Shown piece after piece: positions 28,484-37,507 of a stretch of DNA of 64,000 nt (the stretch's first letter is position 1; every line of letters begins with the position of its first letter). Source of the DNA: Neoaquamicrobium microcysteis (lineage in GTDB: Bacteria > Pseudomonadota > Alphaproteobacteria > Rhizobiales > Rhizobiaceae). A program made the position numbers and the translations under genes. The notes under the pieces are model-generated. The model was not told where the DNA came from. It did not search any database and saw nothing but the letters and a program-made list of their open reading frames with translations. Where the stretch lies: positions 514,762 through 578,761 of the forward strand of contig NZ_VSZS01000068.1 of the NCBI RefSeq assembly GCF_008180155.1, in the 5' to 3' direction.

Positions 28484-28546
28484 CGGTTTGGCGAGGATAG
28501 GTGCTTTTCCGGTAACCTCGGATGCGTTGCTGGGGATGATGGGAAG

Positions 28547-29860
28547 CTACGGCGTCACGCGCCGCAAAACCGTCTTGCCGGCACGGGGCCGGGCGTCGCC
28601 AAGCGTATAAGCGTCGAGCACCGCGGCCTCCGCCGCCGCTGCCTGGTCCTCATTCGCGGCATGAACAATTGCCAGCGTCTCGCCCCTTGCGACCTCCGCG
28701 CGTATGGGCAGCAGGGCGGTGATGCCGACGGAATGGTCGATCGCATCTTCCGGCCTGGTGCGTCCGCCACCCAGTGCGACGACCGCGATGCCGATGTCGC
28801 GCGACCGGATCGCGGTGACGAAGCCTGCTTCGCGCGCCTTGACCGGGCGAACGACAGCGGCCCTTGGCAGATATTTCGCGTGGTTCTCGACGAAGTCGCG
28901 GGGCCCGCCGAGTGCGGCAACCATGCGCCCGAAGACGTCGGCGGCCCGGCCGTTATTCAGCGCGTTGCGGGCCATCGCGAGGCCGTCCTTCTGGGTGCCG
29001 GCAATGCCTGACGACATCAGCATCTCGGCGGCCAGCGCCAGCGTCACCTCTTCAAGCCGTGCGTCGCGGAAGCGGCCGGTCAGGAAATCGACCGCGTTGG
29101 CCACCTCGACCGCGTTGCCGGCGGCGCTTGCGAGCGGCTGGTTCATGTCGGTTATCAGTGCCGTGGTCGGCAGGCCTGCGCCGTTGGCCACCTCGACGAG
29201 GCTGGAAGCGAGTGCGACCGCGCCTTTGGTGGTCGCCATGAACGCGCCGTTGCCGGCCTTCACGTCCAGCACGAGCGACTGCAGGCCGGCCGCCAGCTTC
29301 TTCGACAGGATCGAGGCGGTGATGAGCGGGATGGACTCGACCGTCGCGGTCACGTCGCGGATCGCGTAGAACCGCTTGTCGGCAGGAGCGAGATCCGCTG
29401 TCTGGCCGATGATGGCGCAGCCAACCTCGCGGACTACCTTGCGGAACAGCGCCTTGTCGGGCTGGCTTACGTAGCCCGGTATCGCGTCCATCTTGTCGAG
29501 CGTGCCGCCGGTGTGCCCCAGCCCCCGGCCCGAAATCATCGGCACGTAAGCACCGCAGGCGGCGACGATAGGCGCCAGCATCAGCGAGACGTTGTCGCCG
29601 ACGCCGCCCGTTGAGTGCTTGTCGGTAACCGGCCCCGGAAGGTCGGACCAGTCGAGAACCGTGCCGGAATCGCGCATCGCCAGCGTCAGCGCCACCGCCT
29701 CGTCGCGCTCCATGCCATTCAGGAAAACGGCCATGGCGAGCGCGGCTACCTGCCCTTCGGAGAACGAACCCTTGCTAAGGCCCGTCACGAACGCCGCAAT
29801 ATCCGCCTTCGACAGCGGCTGGCCATCGCGCTTCTTCCTGACGATTTCCTGCGGCAGCAT
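28547..29860 (-). CDS. deoA: Thymidine phosphorylase
   Basis: DeoA splits thymidine (and deoxyuridine) with phosphate to the base and deoxyribose-1-phosphate. The 437-residue protein has the family signature around SGRGLGHTGGTLDKMDAIPG, the phosphate loop DKHSTGGVGDNVS, and the C-terminal biotinyl-like domain of this family. The ATG at 29860 gives MLPQEIVRKKRDG; the frame remains open upstream into punA but without similarity. It is the last gene of the transporter-cdd-punA-deoA run, eight bases after punA. Confidence 0.95.
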   Translation of the reverse strand: MLPQEIVRKKRDGQPLSKADIAAFVTGLSKGSFSEGQVAALAMAVFLNGMERDEAVALTLAMRDSGTVLDWSDLPGPVTDKHSTGGVGDNVSLMLAPIVAACGAYVPMISGRGLGHTGGTLDKMDAIPGYVSQPDKALFRKVVREVGCAIIGQTADLAPADKRFYAIRDVTATVESIPLITASILSKKLAAGLQSLVLDVKAGNGAFMATTKGAVALASSLVEVANGAGLPTTALITDMNQPLASAAGNAVEVANAVDFLTGRFRDARLEEVTLALAAEMLMSSGIAGTQKDGLAMARNALNNGRAADVFGRMVAALGGPRDFVENHAKYLPRAAVVRPVKAREAGFVTAIRSRDIGIAVVALGGGRTRPEDAIDHSVGITALLPIRAEVARGETLAIVHAANEDQAAAAEAAVLDAYTLGDARPRAGKTVLRRVTP

Positions 29861-29868
29861 CGCTATGC

Positions 29869-30675
29869 CTATTCGTCCAGCATTCCGTCGGCGAACATCT
29901 TCTTCAATATCGCAGCCAGCCGCTTTCCGCCGAGCGGGGCCATGTCCTTGGTTTCCTGATGCGACAGCTCCTGTCCCGTCATGCCGGCGGCAAGATTGGT
30001 GACGACGGAGCAGGCCGCGACCCGCAGGCCGAGGAAACGGGCAAGGATCACTTCGGGCACGGTGGACATGCCCACCGCGTTCGCACCCATCACCCGCGCC
30101 ATGCGGATTTCGGCCGGGGTCTCGAAGGAAGGCCCGGAGAACCACATATAGACACCCTGGTGCAGCGGCGTGCCGGTGGCCTCGGCGGCCTTCTCGAAGG
30201 CGGCGCGGATGCCGGCATCGTAGGCTTCCGTGAGGCCGACGAAGCGCTTGTCGGTCGGCTCGCCGAAGAGCGGATTGGTGCCCGAAAAATTGATGTGGTC
30301 GGTAATCAGCATCACCGAGCCCGGGCCCATGTCGGGTTCCAGCGAGCCGGCCGCATTGGTGAGGATCAGCTTCTCGATGCCGATGCCCGCCAGCGCTTCC
30401 AGCGCGGGCCGCATGGCGGCCGGGTTGCCGTGCTCGTAATAATGCGCGCGGCCTGCGAGCATGATGACCGGCGTTCCGGCCAGATCGCCTGCGACGAGCT
30501 GGCCAGCATGGCCGGTGACCCCGCTTTGCGGGAACACAGGCAGTTCGCCGTAGGGGATACGCACCGCATCCGTCACCTCATCCACCAGCCCGCCGAGGCC
30601 GGAGCCGAGAACCAGCGCCGTCTTGGGCGTCCGGCCTTCGAGCATTTCGGTAATCTTCGCTATGGTGCGATTCAT
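29869..30675 (-). CDS. Purine nucleoside phosphorylase (trimeric type)
   Basis: The 268-residue protein belongs to the PNP family of trimeric type: LVLGSGLGGLVDEV, the phosphate-binding MLAGRAHYYEH, LTNAAGSLEPDMGPGSVMLITDHIN with the conserved Asn, and VGMSTVPEVILARFLGLRV. It phosphorolyses inosine and guanosine. Its ATG overlaps the cdd stop (ATGA). Together with cdd, deoA and the ABC transporter it makes a nucleoside uptake and salvage operon. Confidence 0.93.
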   Translation of the reverse strand: MNRTIAKITEMLEGRTPKTALVLGSGLGGLVDEVTDAVRIPYGELPVFPQSGVTGHAGQLVAGDLAGTPVIMLAGRAHYYEHGNPAAMRPALEALAGIGIEKLILTNAAGSLEPDMGPGSVMLITDHINFSGTNPLFGEPTDKRFVGLTEAYDAGIRAAFEKAAEATGTPLHQGVYMWFSGPSFETPAEIRMARVMGANAVGMSTVPEVILARFLGLRVAACSVVTNLAAGMTGQELSHQETKDMAPLGGKRLAAILKKMFADGMLDE

Positions 30676-31064
30676 TTCAAAGTGTCTCCGGCAAATCCGA
30701 GCGGCAGTATCTCGCCCATGGTCCATGTCTCGACGATGCCCGTCTCGTCGCAGAGATGCAGCTTCGCGTCCGGTCCGGCGAACTCAGCCAGACGTTGACG
30801 GCACCCGCCGCAGGGCGTGATCCGCGCCATCTTTTCGGCCACGACGGCGATCTCGGTGATCCTGCCGCCGCCGCCCATGATGTAGTGGCCGAGCGCGGTC
30901 GTCTCGGCGCACCACCCCTCGGGGAAGGACGCGACCTCGATGTTGGCGCCCGAATAGATGCGGCCATCCTCGGTACGGATCGCCGCTCCGACCGGGAACT
31001 TCGAATAGGGCGCATAGCACTTCGCCATCGCCGCCGTGGCGGCCTCGAACAGATCGTGCGACAT
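30672..31064 (-). CDS. cdd: Cytidine deaminase
   Basis: The 130-residue protein has the zinc site of small tetrameric cytidine deaminases: the first Cys in WCAETTALGHYI (C-A-E) and the pair in TPCGGCRQRLAEF (PCxxC), with SKFPVGAAIRTEDG near the start. It deaminates cytidine and deoxycytidine to uridines. The ATG at 31064 (MSHDLFEAATAAMA) has GGAAAT-type upstream sequence; the longer frame runs through a RIME-like repeat and is not real. It overlaps the next gene by four bases. Confidence 0.95.
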   Translation of the reverse strand: MSHDLFEAATAAMAKCYAPYSKFPVGAAIRTEDGRIYSGANIEVASFPEGWCAETTALGHYIMGGGGRITEIAVVAEKMARITPCGGCRQRLAEFAGPDAKLHLCDETGIVETWTMGEILPLGFAGDTLK

Positions 31065-31077
31065 GGCTATTTCCTCC

Positions 31078-31124
31078 GCATGATCCGGTCCGAAAACCGG
31101 CCTGCACTTTTCGGGGTCATGCTC
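31078..31124. repeat. RIME-like palindromic repeat, copy 2
   Basis: GCATGA (31078-31083) and TCATGC (31117-31122) are inverted ends, with TCCGAAAACCGG and CACTTTTCGGGG between, as in copy 1 at 3690-3738. It fills the gap between cdd and the permease gene, and its right end overlaps the permease stop codon (31123-31125). Confidence 0.75.
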
Positions 31125-32094
31125 AACGCTCCTTGACGTAGGGCACACCGCCGGCACGCGGCGGGATGGCCTTGCCGATGAAGCCGGCAAGCAGGATCAC
31201 CGTCAGCACATAGGGCAGCGCCTGGAAGAACTGCACCGGAACGCGGCCGACCAGCGGCAGCGGCGTTCCCTGCAACCGGATCGCCAGCGCGTCGAGGAAG
31301 CCGAAGAGCAGGCAGGCGAACATGGCAGGCACCGGCCGCCACTTGGCGAAGATGAGAGCGGCAAGCGCGATGAAGCCGCGGCCGGCCGTCATGTCCTTGA
31401 CGAAGCCGGCATTCTGCGTGAGCGCCAGGTAGCTGCCAGCAAAGCCGCACAGCGCGCCGGTGATGAGGACGGCGCGATAGCGCAGCCACGTCACCGAAAT
31501 GCCCGCCGTGTCCACCGCCGACGGGTTCTCGCCGACCGCTCGCATCCGCAGGCCGAAACGGGTGCGGAACAGCACCCACCATGTCGCGAACACCATGAAG
31601 AAGGCGAAATAGGCGATGATCGAGTGGCCCGAAATCAGCTCGTAGTAGATGTAGCCGACGATCGGTATGTCGCGGGCGGCCTCGGCGAAGGGAAGCGTGA
31701 TCGCGCCGAAGCGGCTGTCAGCGCCGAGCGACGGCGTGCGCCCGCCCTGGCTGAACCATGCCTGCCCCAGAATGATGGTGGAGCCGGCGGCGATGAAGTT
31801 GATCGCCACGCCGGACACGATCTGGTTGCCGCGATGGGTGATCGAGGCAAAGCCGTGCACTAGCGCCAGAAAGCCGGACACGAGAATGGCCGCACCCAGC
31901 CCGTACCATGCGGAACCATAGACCGCCGCGGCCGCGCCGGCAGCAAACGCGCCGGCCAGCATCTTGCCTTCGAGCCCGATATCGAACACGCCGGCGCGCT
32001 CCGAATAGAGACCTGCGAGGCAGGCCAGAAGCAGCGGGATCGACAGACGGATTGTGGAGTCGAGGATGACGACGAGGGCATTGAAATACTCCAT
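31123..32094 (-). CDS. Nucleoside ABC transporter permease (BMP/NupC-type)
   Basis: The 323-residue hydrophobic protein is a permease of the branched-chain/BMP-associated type (LivM-like fold), with about eight to nine membrane segments, a FDIGLEGKMLAGAFAAG motif and the EAA-like loop MRAVGENPSAVDTAGISVTWLRYRAV. It pairs with the adjacent permease and ATPase to import nucleosides delivered by a BMP-family lipoprotein or binding protein. The ATG at 32094 has GGAG-like upstream sequence. It is one base from the second permease gene. Its stop codon lies inside a RIME-like repeat. Confidence 0.88.
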   Translation of the reverse strand: MEYFNALVVILDSTIRLSIPLLLACLAGLYSERAGVFDIGLEGKMLAGAFAAGAAAAVYGSAWYGLGAAILVSGFLALVHGFASITHRGNQIVSGVAINFIAAGSTIILGQAWFSQGGRTPSLGADSRFGAITLPFAEAARDIPIVGYIYYELISGHSIIAYFAFFMVFATWWVLFRTRFGLRMRAVGENPSAVDTAGISVTWLRYRAVLITGALCGFAGSYLALTQNAGFVKDMTAGRGFIALAALIFAKWRPVPAMFACLLFGFLDALAIRLQGTPLPLVGRVPVQFFQALPYVLTVILLAGFIGKAIPPRAGGVPYVKER

Positions 32095-32095
32095 C

Positions 32096-33235
32096 TCACG
32101 CCCCCTCGCGCTTGGCGGCGACGACGCCCGCCGACCGTGGACTGATGCTCGCGAACAGAGCCTGTATGGAGGGCCGGAACATGTGCTCCAGCGCGCCCGC
32201 AAACAGGATTACCAGACCCTGGATGATGACGATCATGTCGCGGCTGATGGAAGGCATCTCGAAGGCGAGTTCCGCACCACCCTGATAGAGCATGCCGAAC
32301 AGGATGGCCGCGGGCACGATGCCGGCGGGATGCGAGCGCCCCATGAGCGCGACCGCGATGCCGACGAAGCCGGCGCCGGTCACGAAGTCGAGTTGCAGGC
32401 GGTTCTGGTCGCCCATCACGGGGTTGAGCGCCATCATGCCGGCCAGCGCGCCGGAGATCATCATGGTGATGATGATGATGCGCGCCTCGCCGATGCCGGC
32501 ATAGCGCGCGGCCTTCGGGCTGAAACCCTGCGTGCGGATCTCGTAGCCGAGCCGCGTGCGCCAGATGAGCAGCCAGACGAGGAAGGCGCAGACGAGAGCC
32601 AGCAGGAACGAGATGTTGAAGGGCGAGGATCGCACGGCGAAGCCGAAGGATTCCATCAGCCAGTTCAGCTTGGGGAGCTGGCCGCCCTCGAGGAAGGTGC
32701 GGGTCTGCGGGGCCATGGAGCCTTGCGGCTTGAGCGGCCCGACCAACAGGTAGACCATCAGGCTGGCCGCGATGAAGTTGAACATGATCGTCGTGATGAC
32801 GATGTGCGAACCGCGCTTTGCCTGAAGATAGGCCGGCACTAAGGCCCAGGCAGCGCCGACTGCGGCGGCACCGATGATGGCGAGCGGGAAGGTGAGCCAC
32901 CACGGCAGGATGGAATCGAAAGTTAGGCACACCAGCGCCACGCCCAGCCCGCCGATATAGGCCTGCCCCTCGCCGCCGATGTTGAAGAGCCCGCCATGGA
33001 AGGCGACCGCCACCGCCAGGCCGGTGAAGATGAAGGAAGTCGAATAGTAGAGCGTGTAGGCGATGTTGCGGCCGGAGCCGAACGCGCCCTCCACCATGAT
33101 GGCGGCGGCGCGGAAGGGGTTTTCGCCGACCAGCAGCACGACGAGGCCGGCGACCGCGAAAGCGACGATGAGGTTGATGACGGGGATGAGACCGTAATCG
33201 GCCCAGGCGGGCAGTCTGGCGTAAGGCGTGCTCAT
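32096..33235 (-). CDS. Nucleoside ABC transporter permease (BMP-associated, larger)
   Basis: The 379-residue permease has about ten membrane segments and motifs of the RbsC/NupB group: GGLFNIGGEGQAYIGGLG, AKRGSHIVITTIMFNFIAASLM and the cytoplasmic loop RTQGFSPKAARYAGIGEARI. It overlaps the ATPase gene by four bases at its start (ATGA). With the smaller permease it should form the membrane channel of a nucleoside importer. Confidence 0.9.
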   Translation of the reverse strand: MSTPYARLPAWADYGLIPVINLIVAFAVAGLVVLLVGENPFRAAAIMVEGAFGSGRNIAYTLYYSTSFIFTGLAVAVAFHGGLFNIGGEGQAYIGGLGVALVCLTFDSILPWWLTFPLAIIGAAAVGAAWALVPAYLQAKRGSHIVITTIMFNFIAASLMVYLLVGPLKPQGSMAPQTRTFLEGGQLPKLNWLMESFGFAVRSSPFNISFLLALVCAFLVWLLIWRTRLGYEIRTQGFSPKAARYAGIGEARIIIITMMISGALAGMMALNPVMGDQNRLQLDFVTGAGFVGIAVALMGRSHPAGIVPAAILFGMLYQGGAELAFEMPSISRDMIVIIQGLVILFAGALEHMFRPSIQALFASISPRSAGVVAAKREGA

Positions 33236-34764
33236 TGCGCCGCCTCCTGCCGCTCGACACCTGCCATGAGAAGACCGAGTTCGCCTTCGCTGGCTTCACC
33301 GTCACGCTCGCCGACGACGCGGCCGTCGAACATCACGAGAATGCGGTCGGACAGAGAACGTATCTCGTCTAGCTCGACCGAAACCAGAAGCACGGCCTTG
33401 CCGGCGTCGCGCATGGCGATGAGCCGCTTGTGGATGAACTCGATCGCGCCCACATCGACGCCGCGCGTCGGCTGACCAACGATGAGGACGCCGGGATCCT
33501 TCTCGATCTCGCGCGCCAGCACGATCTTCTGCTGATTGCCGCCGGAGAAGTTGGCCGTCTTCAGCCGCTCGTTGGAAGGGCGGATATCGTACTTCTCGAT
33601 CTTGTCGCGCGCATCGGCCCGGATCGCCTCGATGTCGAGAAAAGGGCCCTTCAGATATTGCGCGTGGTCGTGATAGCCGAGGATGGAGTTTTCATACTCC
33701 TCGAACGGCAGCACGAGACCGACATAGTGGCGGTCTTCCGGCACGTGGGCCAGGCCGCGATCGCGAAGCTCGCCGGGATCGGCCGTTCCGGTGACGTCGA
33801 TGGGCTTGCCGTCGAGAAGCACCGTGCCGGATTCGGCCCGGCGGATGCCGGCGATCGTCTCCAGCAGCTCGGACTGTCCGTTGCCCGCCACGCCCGCGAT
33901 GCCGACTATCTCGCCCGCCCGCACATCCAACGACACGTCATCGACCATGGTGACGCCGCGCGAATCCTTCACAGTCAGATTCTTCACCGACAGCTTGAAA
34001 TCGCCGGGCTTGCCCTCGTCCTTCTGCACCCGCAGCAGCACGCGGCGGCCGACCATCAGTTCGGCCAGTTCCTCCACCGTCGTTTCCGATGTCTTGCGGG
34101 TGGCGACCATCTGGCCCTGCCGCATGACCGACACGTTGTCGGTGATCGCCATGATCTCGCGCAGCTTGTGGGTGATGAGGACCACCGTCTTACCCTCGTC
34201 CTTGAGCTGGGCGAGGATGCGGAACAGGTGGTCGGCCTCTGCCGGCGTAAGCACGCCCGTCGGCTCGTCGAGGATGAGAATGTCGGCGCCACGATAGAGC
34301 GCCTTGAGGATTTCCACGCGCTGCTGGAGACCGACAGGCAGTTCCTCGATGATGGCGTTGGGGTTGACCTCAAGGCCGTATTCCTTCTCCAGCCGGATCA
34401 ACTCGGAGCGCGCCTTGGCGATGGACGATTTGAGCAGCGCCTCGCCCTCGGCGCCCAGCATGACGTTCTCCAGAACCGTGAAGTTCTGAACCAGCATGAA
34501 GTGCTGATGAACCATGCCGATGCCGGTGGCTATGGCGTCGTTGGGGGTGCTGATGGTCGTCGGCTTGCCGTTGACGCGGATTTCGCCGCTATCGGCCTGG
34601 TAGAACCCGTACAGGATCGACATAAGCGTCGATTTGCCCGCGCCGTTCTCGCCGATGATGCCGTGGATGGTGCCGCGCGGGATTTCGAGATGAATGTCGC
34701 GGTTGGCGTGAACCGCGCCGAAACTCTTGTTTATGCCTGCAAGCTCGATCGCAGCGTCTGCCAT
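33232..34764 (-). CDS. Nucleoside ABC transporter ATP-binding protein, two domains
   Basis: The 510-residue protein fuses two ABC domains, as in sugar and nucleoside (RbsA/NupA-like) importers. The first has Walker A GENGAGKST, Q-loop VHQHFML, and an unusual signature ELPVGLQQRVEIL with ILDEPTGVLTP. The second has a degenerate Walker A (GVAGNGQSE), signature FSGGNQQKIVLARE and LIVGQPTRGVDVG. The first Walker A is the working one in such proteins. The ATG at 34764 was taken; a TTG four codons earlier is in frame. It starts the transporter-salvage operon and is divergent from the alcohol dehydrogenase gene. Confidence 0.92.
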   Translation of the reverse strand: MADAAIELAGINKSFGAVHANRDIHLEIPRGTIHGIIGENGAGKSTLMSILYGFYQADSGEIRVNGKPTTISTPNDAIATGIGMVHQHFMLVQNFTVLENVMLGAEGEALLKSSIAKARSELIRLEKEYGLEVNPNAIIEELPVGLQQRVEILKALYRGADILILDEPTGVLTPAEADHLFRILAQLKDEGKTVVLITHKLREIMAITDNVSVMRQGQMVATRKTSETTVEELAELMVGRRVLLRVQKDEGKPGDFKLSVKNLTVKDSRGVTMVDDVSLDVRAGEIVGIAGVAGNGQSELLETIAGIRRAESGTVLLDGKPIDVTGTADPGELRDRGLAHVPEDRHYVGLVLPFEEYENSILGYHDHAQYLKGPFLDIEAIRADARDKIEKYDIRPSNERLKTANFSGGNQQKIVLAREIEKDPGVLIVGQPTRGVDVGAIEFIHKRLIAMRDAGKAVLLVSVELDEIRSLSDRILVMFDGRVVGERDGEASEGELGLLMAGVERQEAAQ

Positions 34765-34909
34765 ATGCCCGATCAACCCCTCTGAACTCTTGTTTTTATC
34801 GTTTGGTCAAGACATCTAGCATGGCGCTTTCGCGCTTGCCAATCCGACCCGCATGCGCCCTCCCGCTTCACTCTCGACAAATGCGCGCGCGCTTGTCAAT
34901 TTCGCCGCC

Positions 34910-36085
34910 ATGAAAACACAGGCTTTTGCTCCCTTCGCGTTCAATACGACCCCGTCGGTGGTCTTCGAGCCGGGCGCGACCAAGCGTCTCGGCACGATTG
35001 CGGGGAAAAGGCTCGGCGCGAACGTGCTGTTCGTGACCGATCCGGGGCTTCGAAGGCTGGGCCTATGCGACCGGGCGCTTGCGTCGCTGGAGGCGTCCGG
35101 CATCATCGCCACAGTGTTCGACGAGGTGGAGGCGGACCCTTCCCGCTCGACGCTGATGAAGGCGGTGGAAGCCGGCCGCGCAGCAAGTGTGACAGGCGTG
35201 ATCGGCTTCGGCGGCGGCTCGTCGCTCGACGTGGGCAAGCTTGCGGCGCTGCTCATCGGGTCGGGCGAGGATCTGGACGAAGCGTGGGGCGTGGCGCAGG
35301 CCAAGGGGCCGCGTCTGCCGCTGGTTCTGGTACCCACCACGGCCGGCACGGGCTCAGAGGTGACGCCAGTCTCCATCATCACCGTGGGCGAGGAAGAAAA
35401 GCGCGGCGTGTCGAGCCCGGTGATCCTGCCCGATCTGGCGGTGCTGGATGCGGAACTCACGCTCGGCCTGCCGCCCTCCATCACGGCAGCAACCGGCATC
35501 GACGCGATGGTGCACGCGATCGAGGCATACGCATCGAAGAATGCAAACAACAATCCGCTGTCGAGGATGCTGGCAAGACAGGCGCTGCAACTGCTGGGCG
35601 CCAACATTGAGACGGCCGTATCGGACGGGCGGAACATGGAAGCGCGCGGCGCGATGCTGCTTGGCTCTATGCTGGCGGGACAGGCCTTCGCCAATTCGCC
35701 GGTGGCGGCCGTTCATGCGCTTGCCTATCCCATCGGTGGCACGTTTCACATCCCGCATGGCCTTTCCAATGCGCTGGTGCTGCCGCATGTGCTGCGCTTC
35801 AACGCGCCCGACGCAGCACACCTCTATGCCGAGATCGCCGCCGACGCCTTCCCGCATCTGGAGCGGGAAGAGAGCGTGCAGGGGCGCTGTGCGGCGTTCA
35901 TCGAGGAAATGGCGGCCCTGTCCGCGCGCGTCGGCCTGCAACCGCGCCTGCGCGATGTCGGCATCGGCGAGGACGCGCTGGCCAAGATGGCGACCGATGC
36001 GATGAAGCAGCAGCGCCTGCTGGTCAACAACCCGCGCGAGGTGGGCGAGGCCGATGCGCTCGCGATCTACAGGGCCGCATGGTGA
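34910..36085 (+). CDS. Iron-containing alcohol dehydrogenase
   Basis: The 391-residue protein is a group III Fe-ADH: NAD-binding GFGGGSSLDVGK, the TTAGTGSEVTPVSII motif, and the metal site made of Asp and His in GIDAMVHAIEAY and the later AVHALAYPIGG...FHIPHGLSNA. Family members oxidise primary alcohols, lactate-type or maleylacetate substrates; the specific one cannot be told. The ATG at 34910 (MKTQAFAPF) was chosen over one 19 codons upstream. It overlaps the thioesterase gene by seven bases and heads a small operon inserted within the nucleoside transport region. Confidence 0.9.
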   Translation: MKTQAFAPFAFNTTPSVVFEPGATKRLGTIAGKRLGANVLFVTDPGLRRLGLCDRALASLEASGIIATVFDEVEADPSRSTLMKAVEAGRAASVTGVIGFGGGSSLDVGKLAALLIGSGEDLDEAWGVAQAKGPRLPLVLVPTTAGTGSEVTPVSIITVGEEEKRGVSSPVILPDLAVLDAELTLGLPPSITAATGIDAMVHAIEAYASKNANNNPLSRMLARQALQLLGANIETAVSDGRNMEARGAMLLGSMLAGQAFANSPVAAVHALAYPIGGTFHIPHGLSNALVLPHVLRFNAPDAAHLYAEIAADAFPHLEREESVQGRCAAFIEEMAALSARVGLQPRLRDVGIGEDALAKMATDAMKQQRLLVNNPREVGEADALAIYRAAW

Positions 36086-36519
36086 ACGACCGCGCAACCC
36101 CATCGGCCCGCGAGGGCTATCGCGCGTTCCGCACCATCGCGACGCGTTGGATGGACAACGACGCCTACGGCCACATGAACAACGTGGTCCATTACTCGCT
36201 GTTCGACACCGCAGTGAACGGTTGGCTGATCGAGCAGGGCGTGCTCGACATCCATCGGGGCGACCAGATCGGCCTTGTGGTCGAGACCGGTTGCCGCTAC
36301 TTCGCGGAGATGGCGTTTCCAGACGTCGTAACCGCCGGCATTCGCGTCGCCAGGCTGGGTACGTCCTCGGTGCGCTACGAGGTCGGGCTGTTTCGCAATG
36401 ACGAGAAAACCGCGGCAGCCGAAGGCTTCTTCATCCATGTCTATGTAGACAGCGAAACCAGAAAGCCGAAGCCGCTGGGCGCAAAGCTGCGCAGCGCATT
36501 GGAAGGCATCGCCGCATGA
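36079..36519 (+). CDS. YbgC/FadM-like acyl-CoA thioesterase (hotdog fold)
   Basis: The 146-residue protein has the 4HBT hotdog motif TRWMDNDAYGHMNNVVHYSLFDTA, with the catalytic Asp and His pattern, and VVETGCRYFAEM. It should hydrolyse an acyl-CoA thioester. It starts inside the end of the alcohol dehydrogenase gene and overlaps slyX by four bases at its end, so it is translated in line with them. Confidence 0.88.
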   Translation: MVNDRATPSAREGYRAFRTIATRWMDNDAYGHMNNVVHYSLFDTAVNGWLIEQGVLDIHRGDQIGLVVETGCRYFAEMAFPDVVTAGIRVARLGTSSVRYEVGLFRNDEKTAAAEGFFIHVYVDSETRKPKPLGAKLRSALEGIAA

Positions 36520-36722
36520 GTGACGACGCACGCATCGTGCAACTGGAGATGCTTGCTGCCGAGCAGGAAAAGACCATTGCCGAGCTGTCCGAGCAGATCG
36601 CCGAGCAATGGAAGACCATGGAAAGAATGCAGCGCAAGCTCGATGCACTGACAACGCGGTTTCTGGCGCTGGAGGAGCAGTCGGCGCCCGACGTGCCGGT
36701 AACGAAACCGCCGCACTGGTAA
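36516..36722 (+). CDS. slyX: SlyX family protein
   Basis: The 68-residue protein is almost entirely a coiled coil (QLEMLAAEQEKTIAELSEQIAEQWKTME...) ending in the SlyX-typical PPHW (PPHY in most). The role of SlyX is not established, although it often lies near slyD/fkpA in gammaproteobacteria. Its ATG overlaps the thioesterase stop (ATGA). Confidence 0.85.
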   Translation: MSDDARIVQLEMLAAEQEKTIAELSEQIAEQWKTMERMQRKLDALTTRFLALEEQSAPDVPVTKPPHW

Positions 36723-36745
36723 CGTGGCGCAGGGGAGTGGAAGCG

Positions 36746-37507
36746 ATGAGCTTCAAGGATCGCATGGCGCGCGCGGAAGACTACGTCTTCGGACTGATGG
36801 ACGAGCACGAGCGCGCACGCGCCGAGCGCGACATGGAGGTGGATGCCGAGTTTCGCGACTGCGTGATGGTGCTTGGCGAAAGGCTGCGCAAGCTGCACCG
36901 CGCCAAGGGGCCGATGCCCATGTCCGACGACACGTGGGACGAGATCACGGCGCGCATCTCCGACATGCCCCAGATGGGCCGAAAGGAGGTCGCGGCACGC
37001 ATGGCCGCGATGGGCGTGCCTTCGCCCGACGACGACCGGAAGGGCCTGTTGCGCATCAAGCGGCCGGGCGCGCACCAGTTTGCCGGATGGCGGGGAACCG
37101 TGGTGGCAGGTGCGCTGGTTGCGGCCATGGTCGTCGGCTATCTCGCCGGGCAGGCTTCCGCACCGGCACCGCAACCCGTAGCCGTCACGCTGCTGCAGGA
37201 CGAGAACGGCGCGCGCAGCGCGATGCTAGAAACCTACGGCAACTACTCGCTGCGCTTCCTGCCGCTGAGCGCACTGGACGTTCCCGCCGGCAAGGTGCTG
37301 CAACTGTGGACATGGCGCAACGGCGCGCCGGCCCCGCTGGGCACATTCGACGGATCGAGCGAAATCACCTTTCAGGGGCCCGAGCTTCCGGCCGCCGTGG
37401 CTGGTCAGGTGTACGAAATCACGCTGGAATATGCGCCGGGATCAACGACCGGGCAGCCCGCCGGCGTCACGCTGCTGAGCGGCGAGGCGATCACCCCGCC
37501 GCGCTGA
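36746..37507 (+). CDS. RskA-like anti-sigma factor
   Basis: The 253-residue protein has an N-terminal cytoplasmic part (about 1-110) with the DYVFGLMDEHERARAERDMEVDAEF motif of anti-sigma domains, one membrane helix (about 116-138), and a C-terminal periplasmic RskA-type domain (VLQLWTWRNGAPAPLGTFDG). It has no zinc His-Cys motif. RskA proteins hold ECF sigma factors inactive at the membrane until cleaved. No sigma factor gene lies next to it, so its partner is unknown. It ends overlapping the convergent MFS gene by 17 bases. Confidence 0.8.
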   Translation: MSFKDRMARAEDYVFGLMDEHERARAERDMEVDAEFRDCVMVLGERLRKLHRAKGPMPMSDDTWDEITARISDMPQMGRKEVAARMAAMGVPSPDDDRKGLLRIKRPGAHQFAGWRGTVVAGALVAAMVVGYLAGQASAPAPQPVAVTLLQDENGARSAMLETYGNYSLRFLPLSALDVPAGKVLQLWTWRNGAPAPLGTFDGSSEITFQGPELPAAVAGQVYEITLEYAPGSTTGQPAGVTLLSGEAITPPR

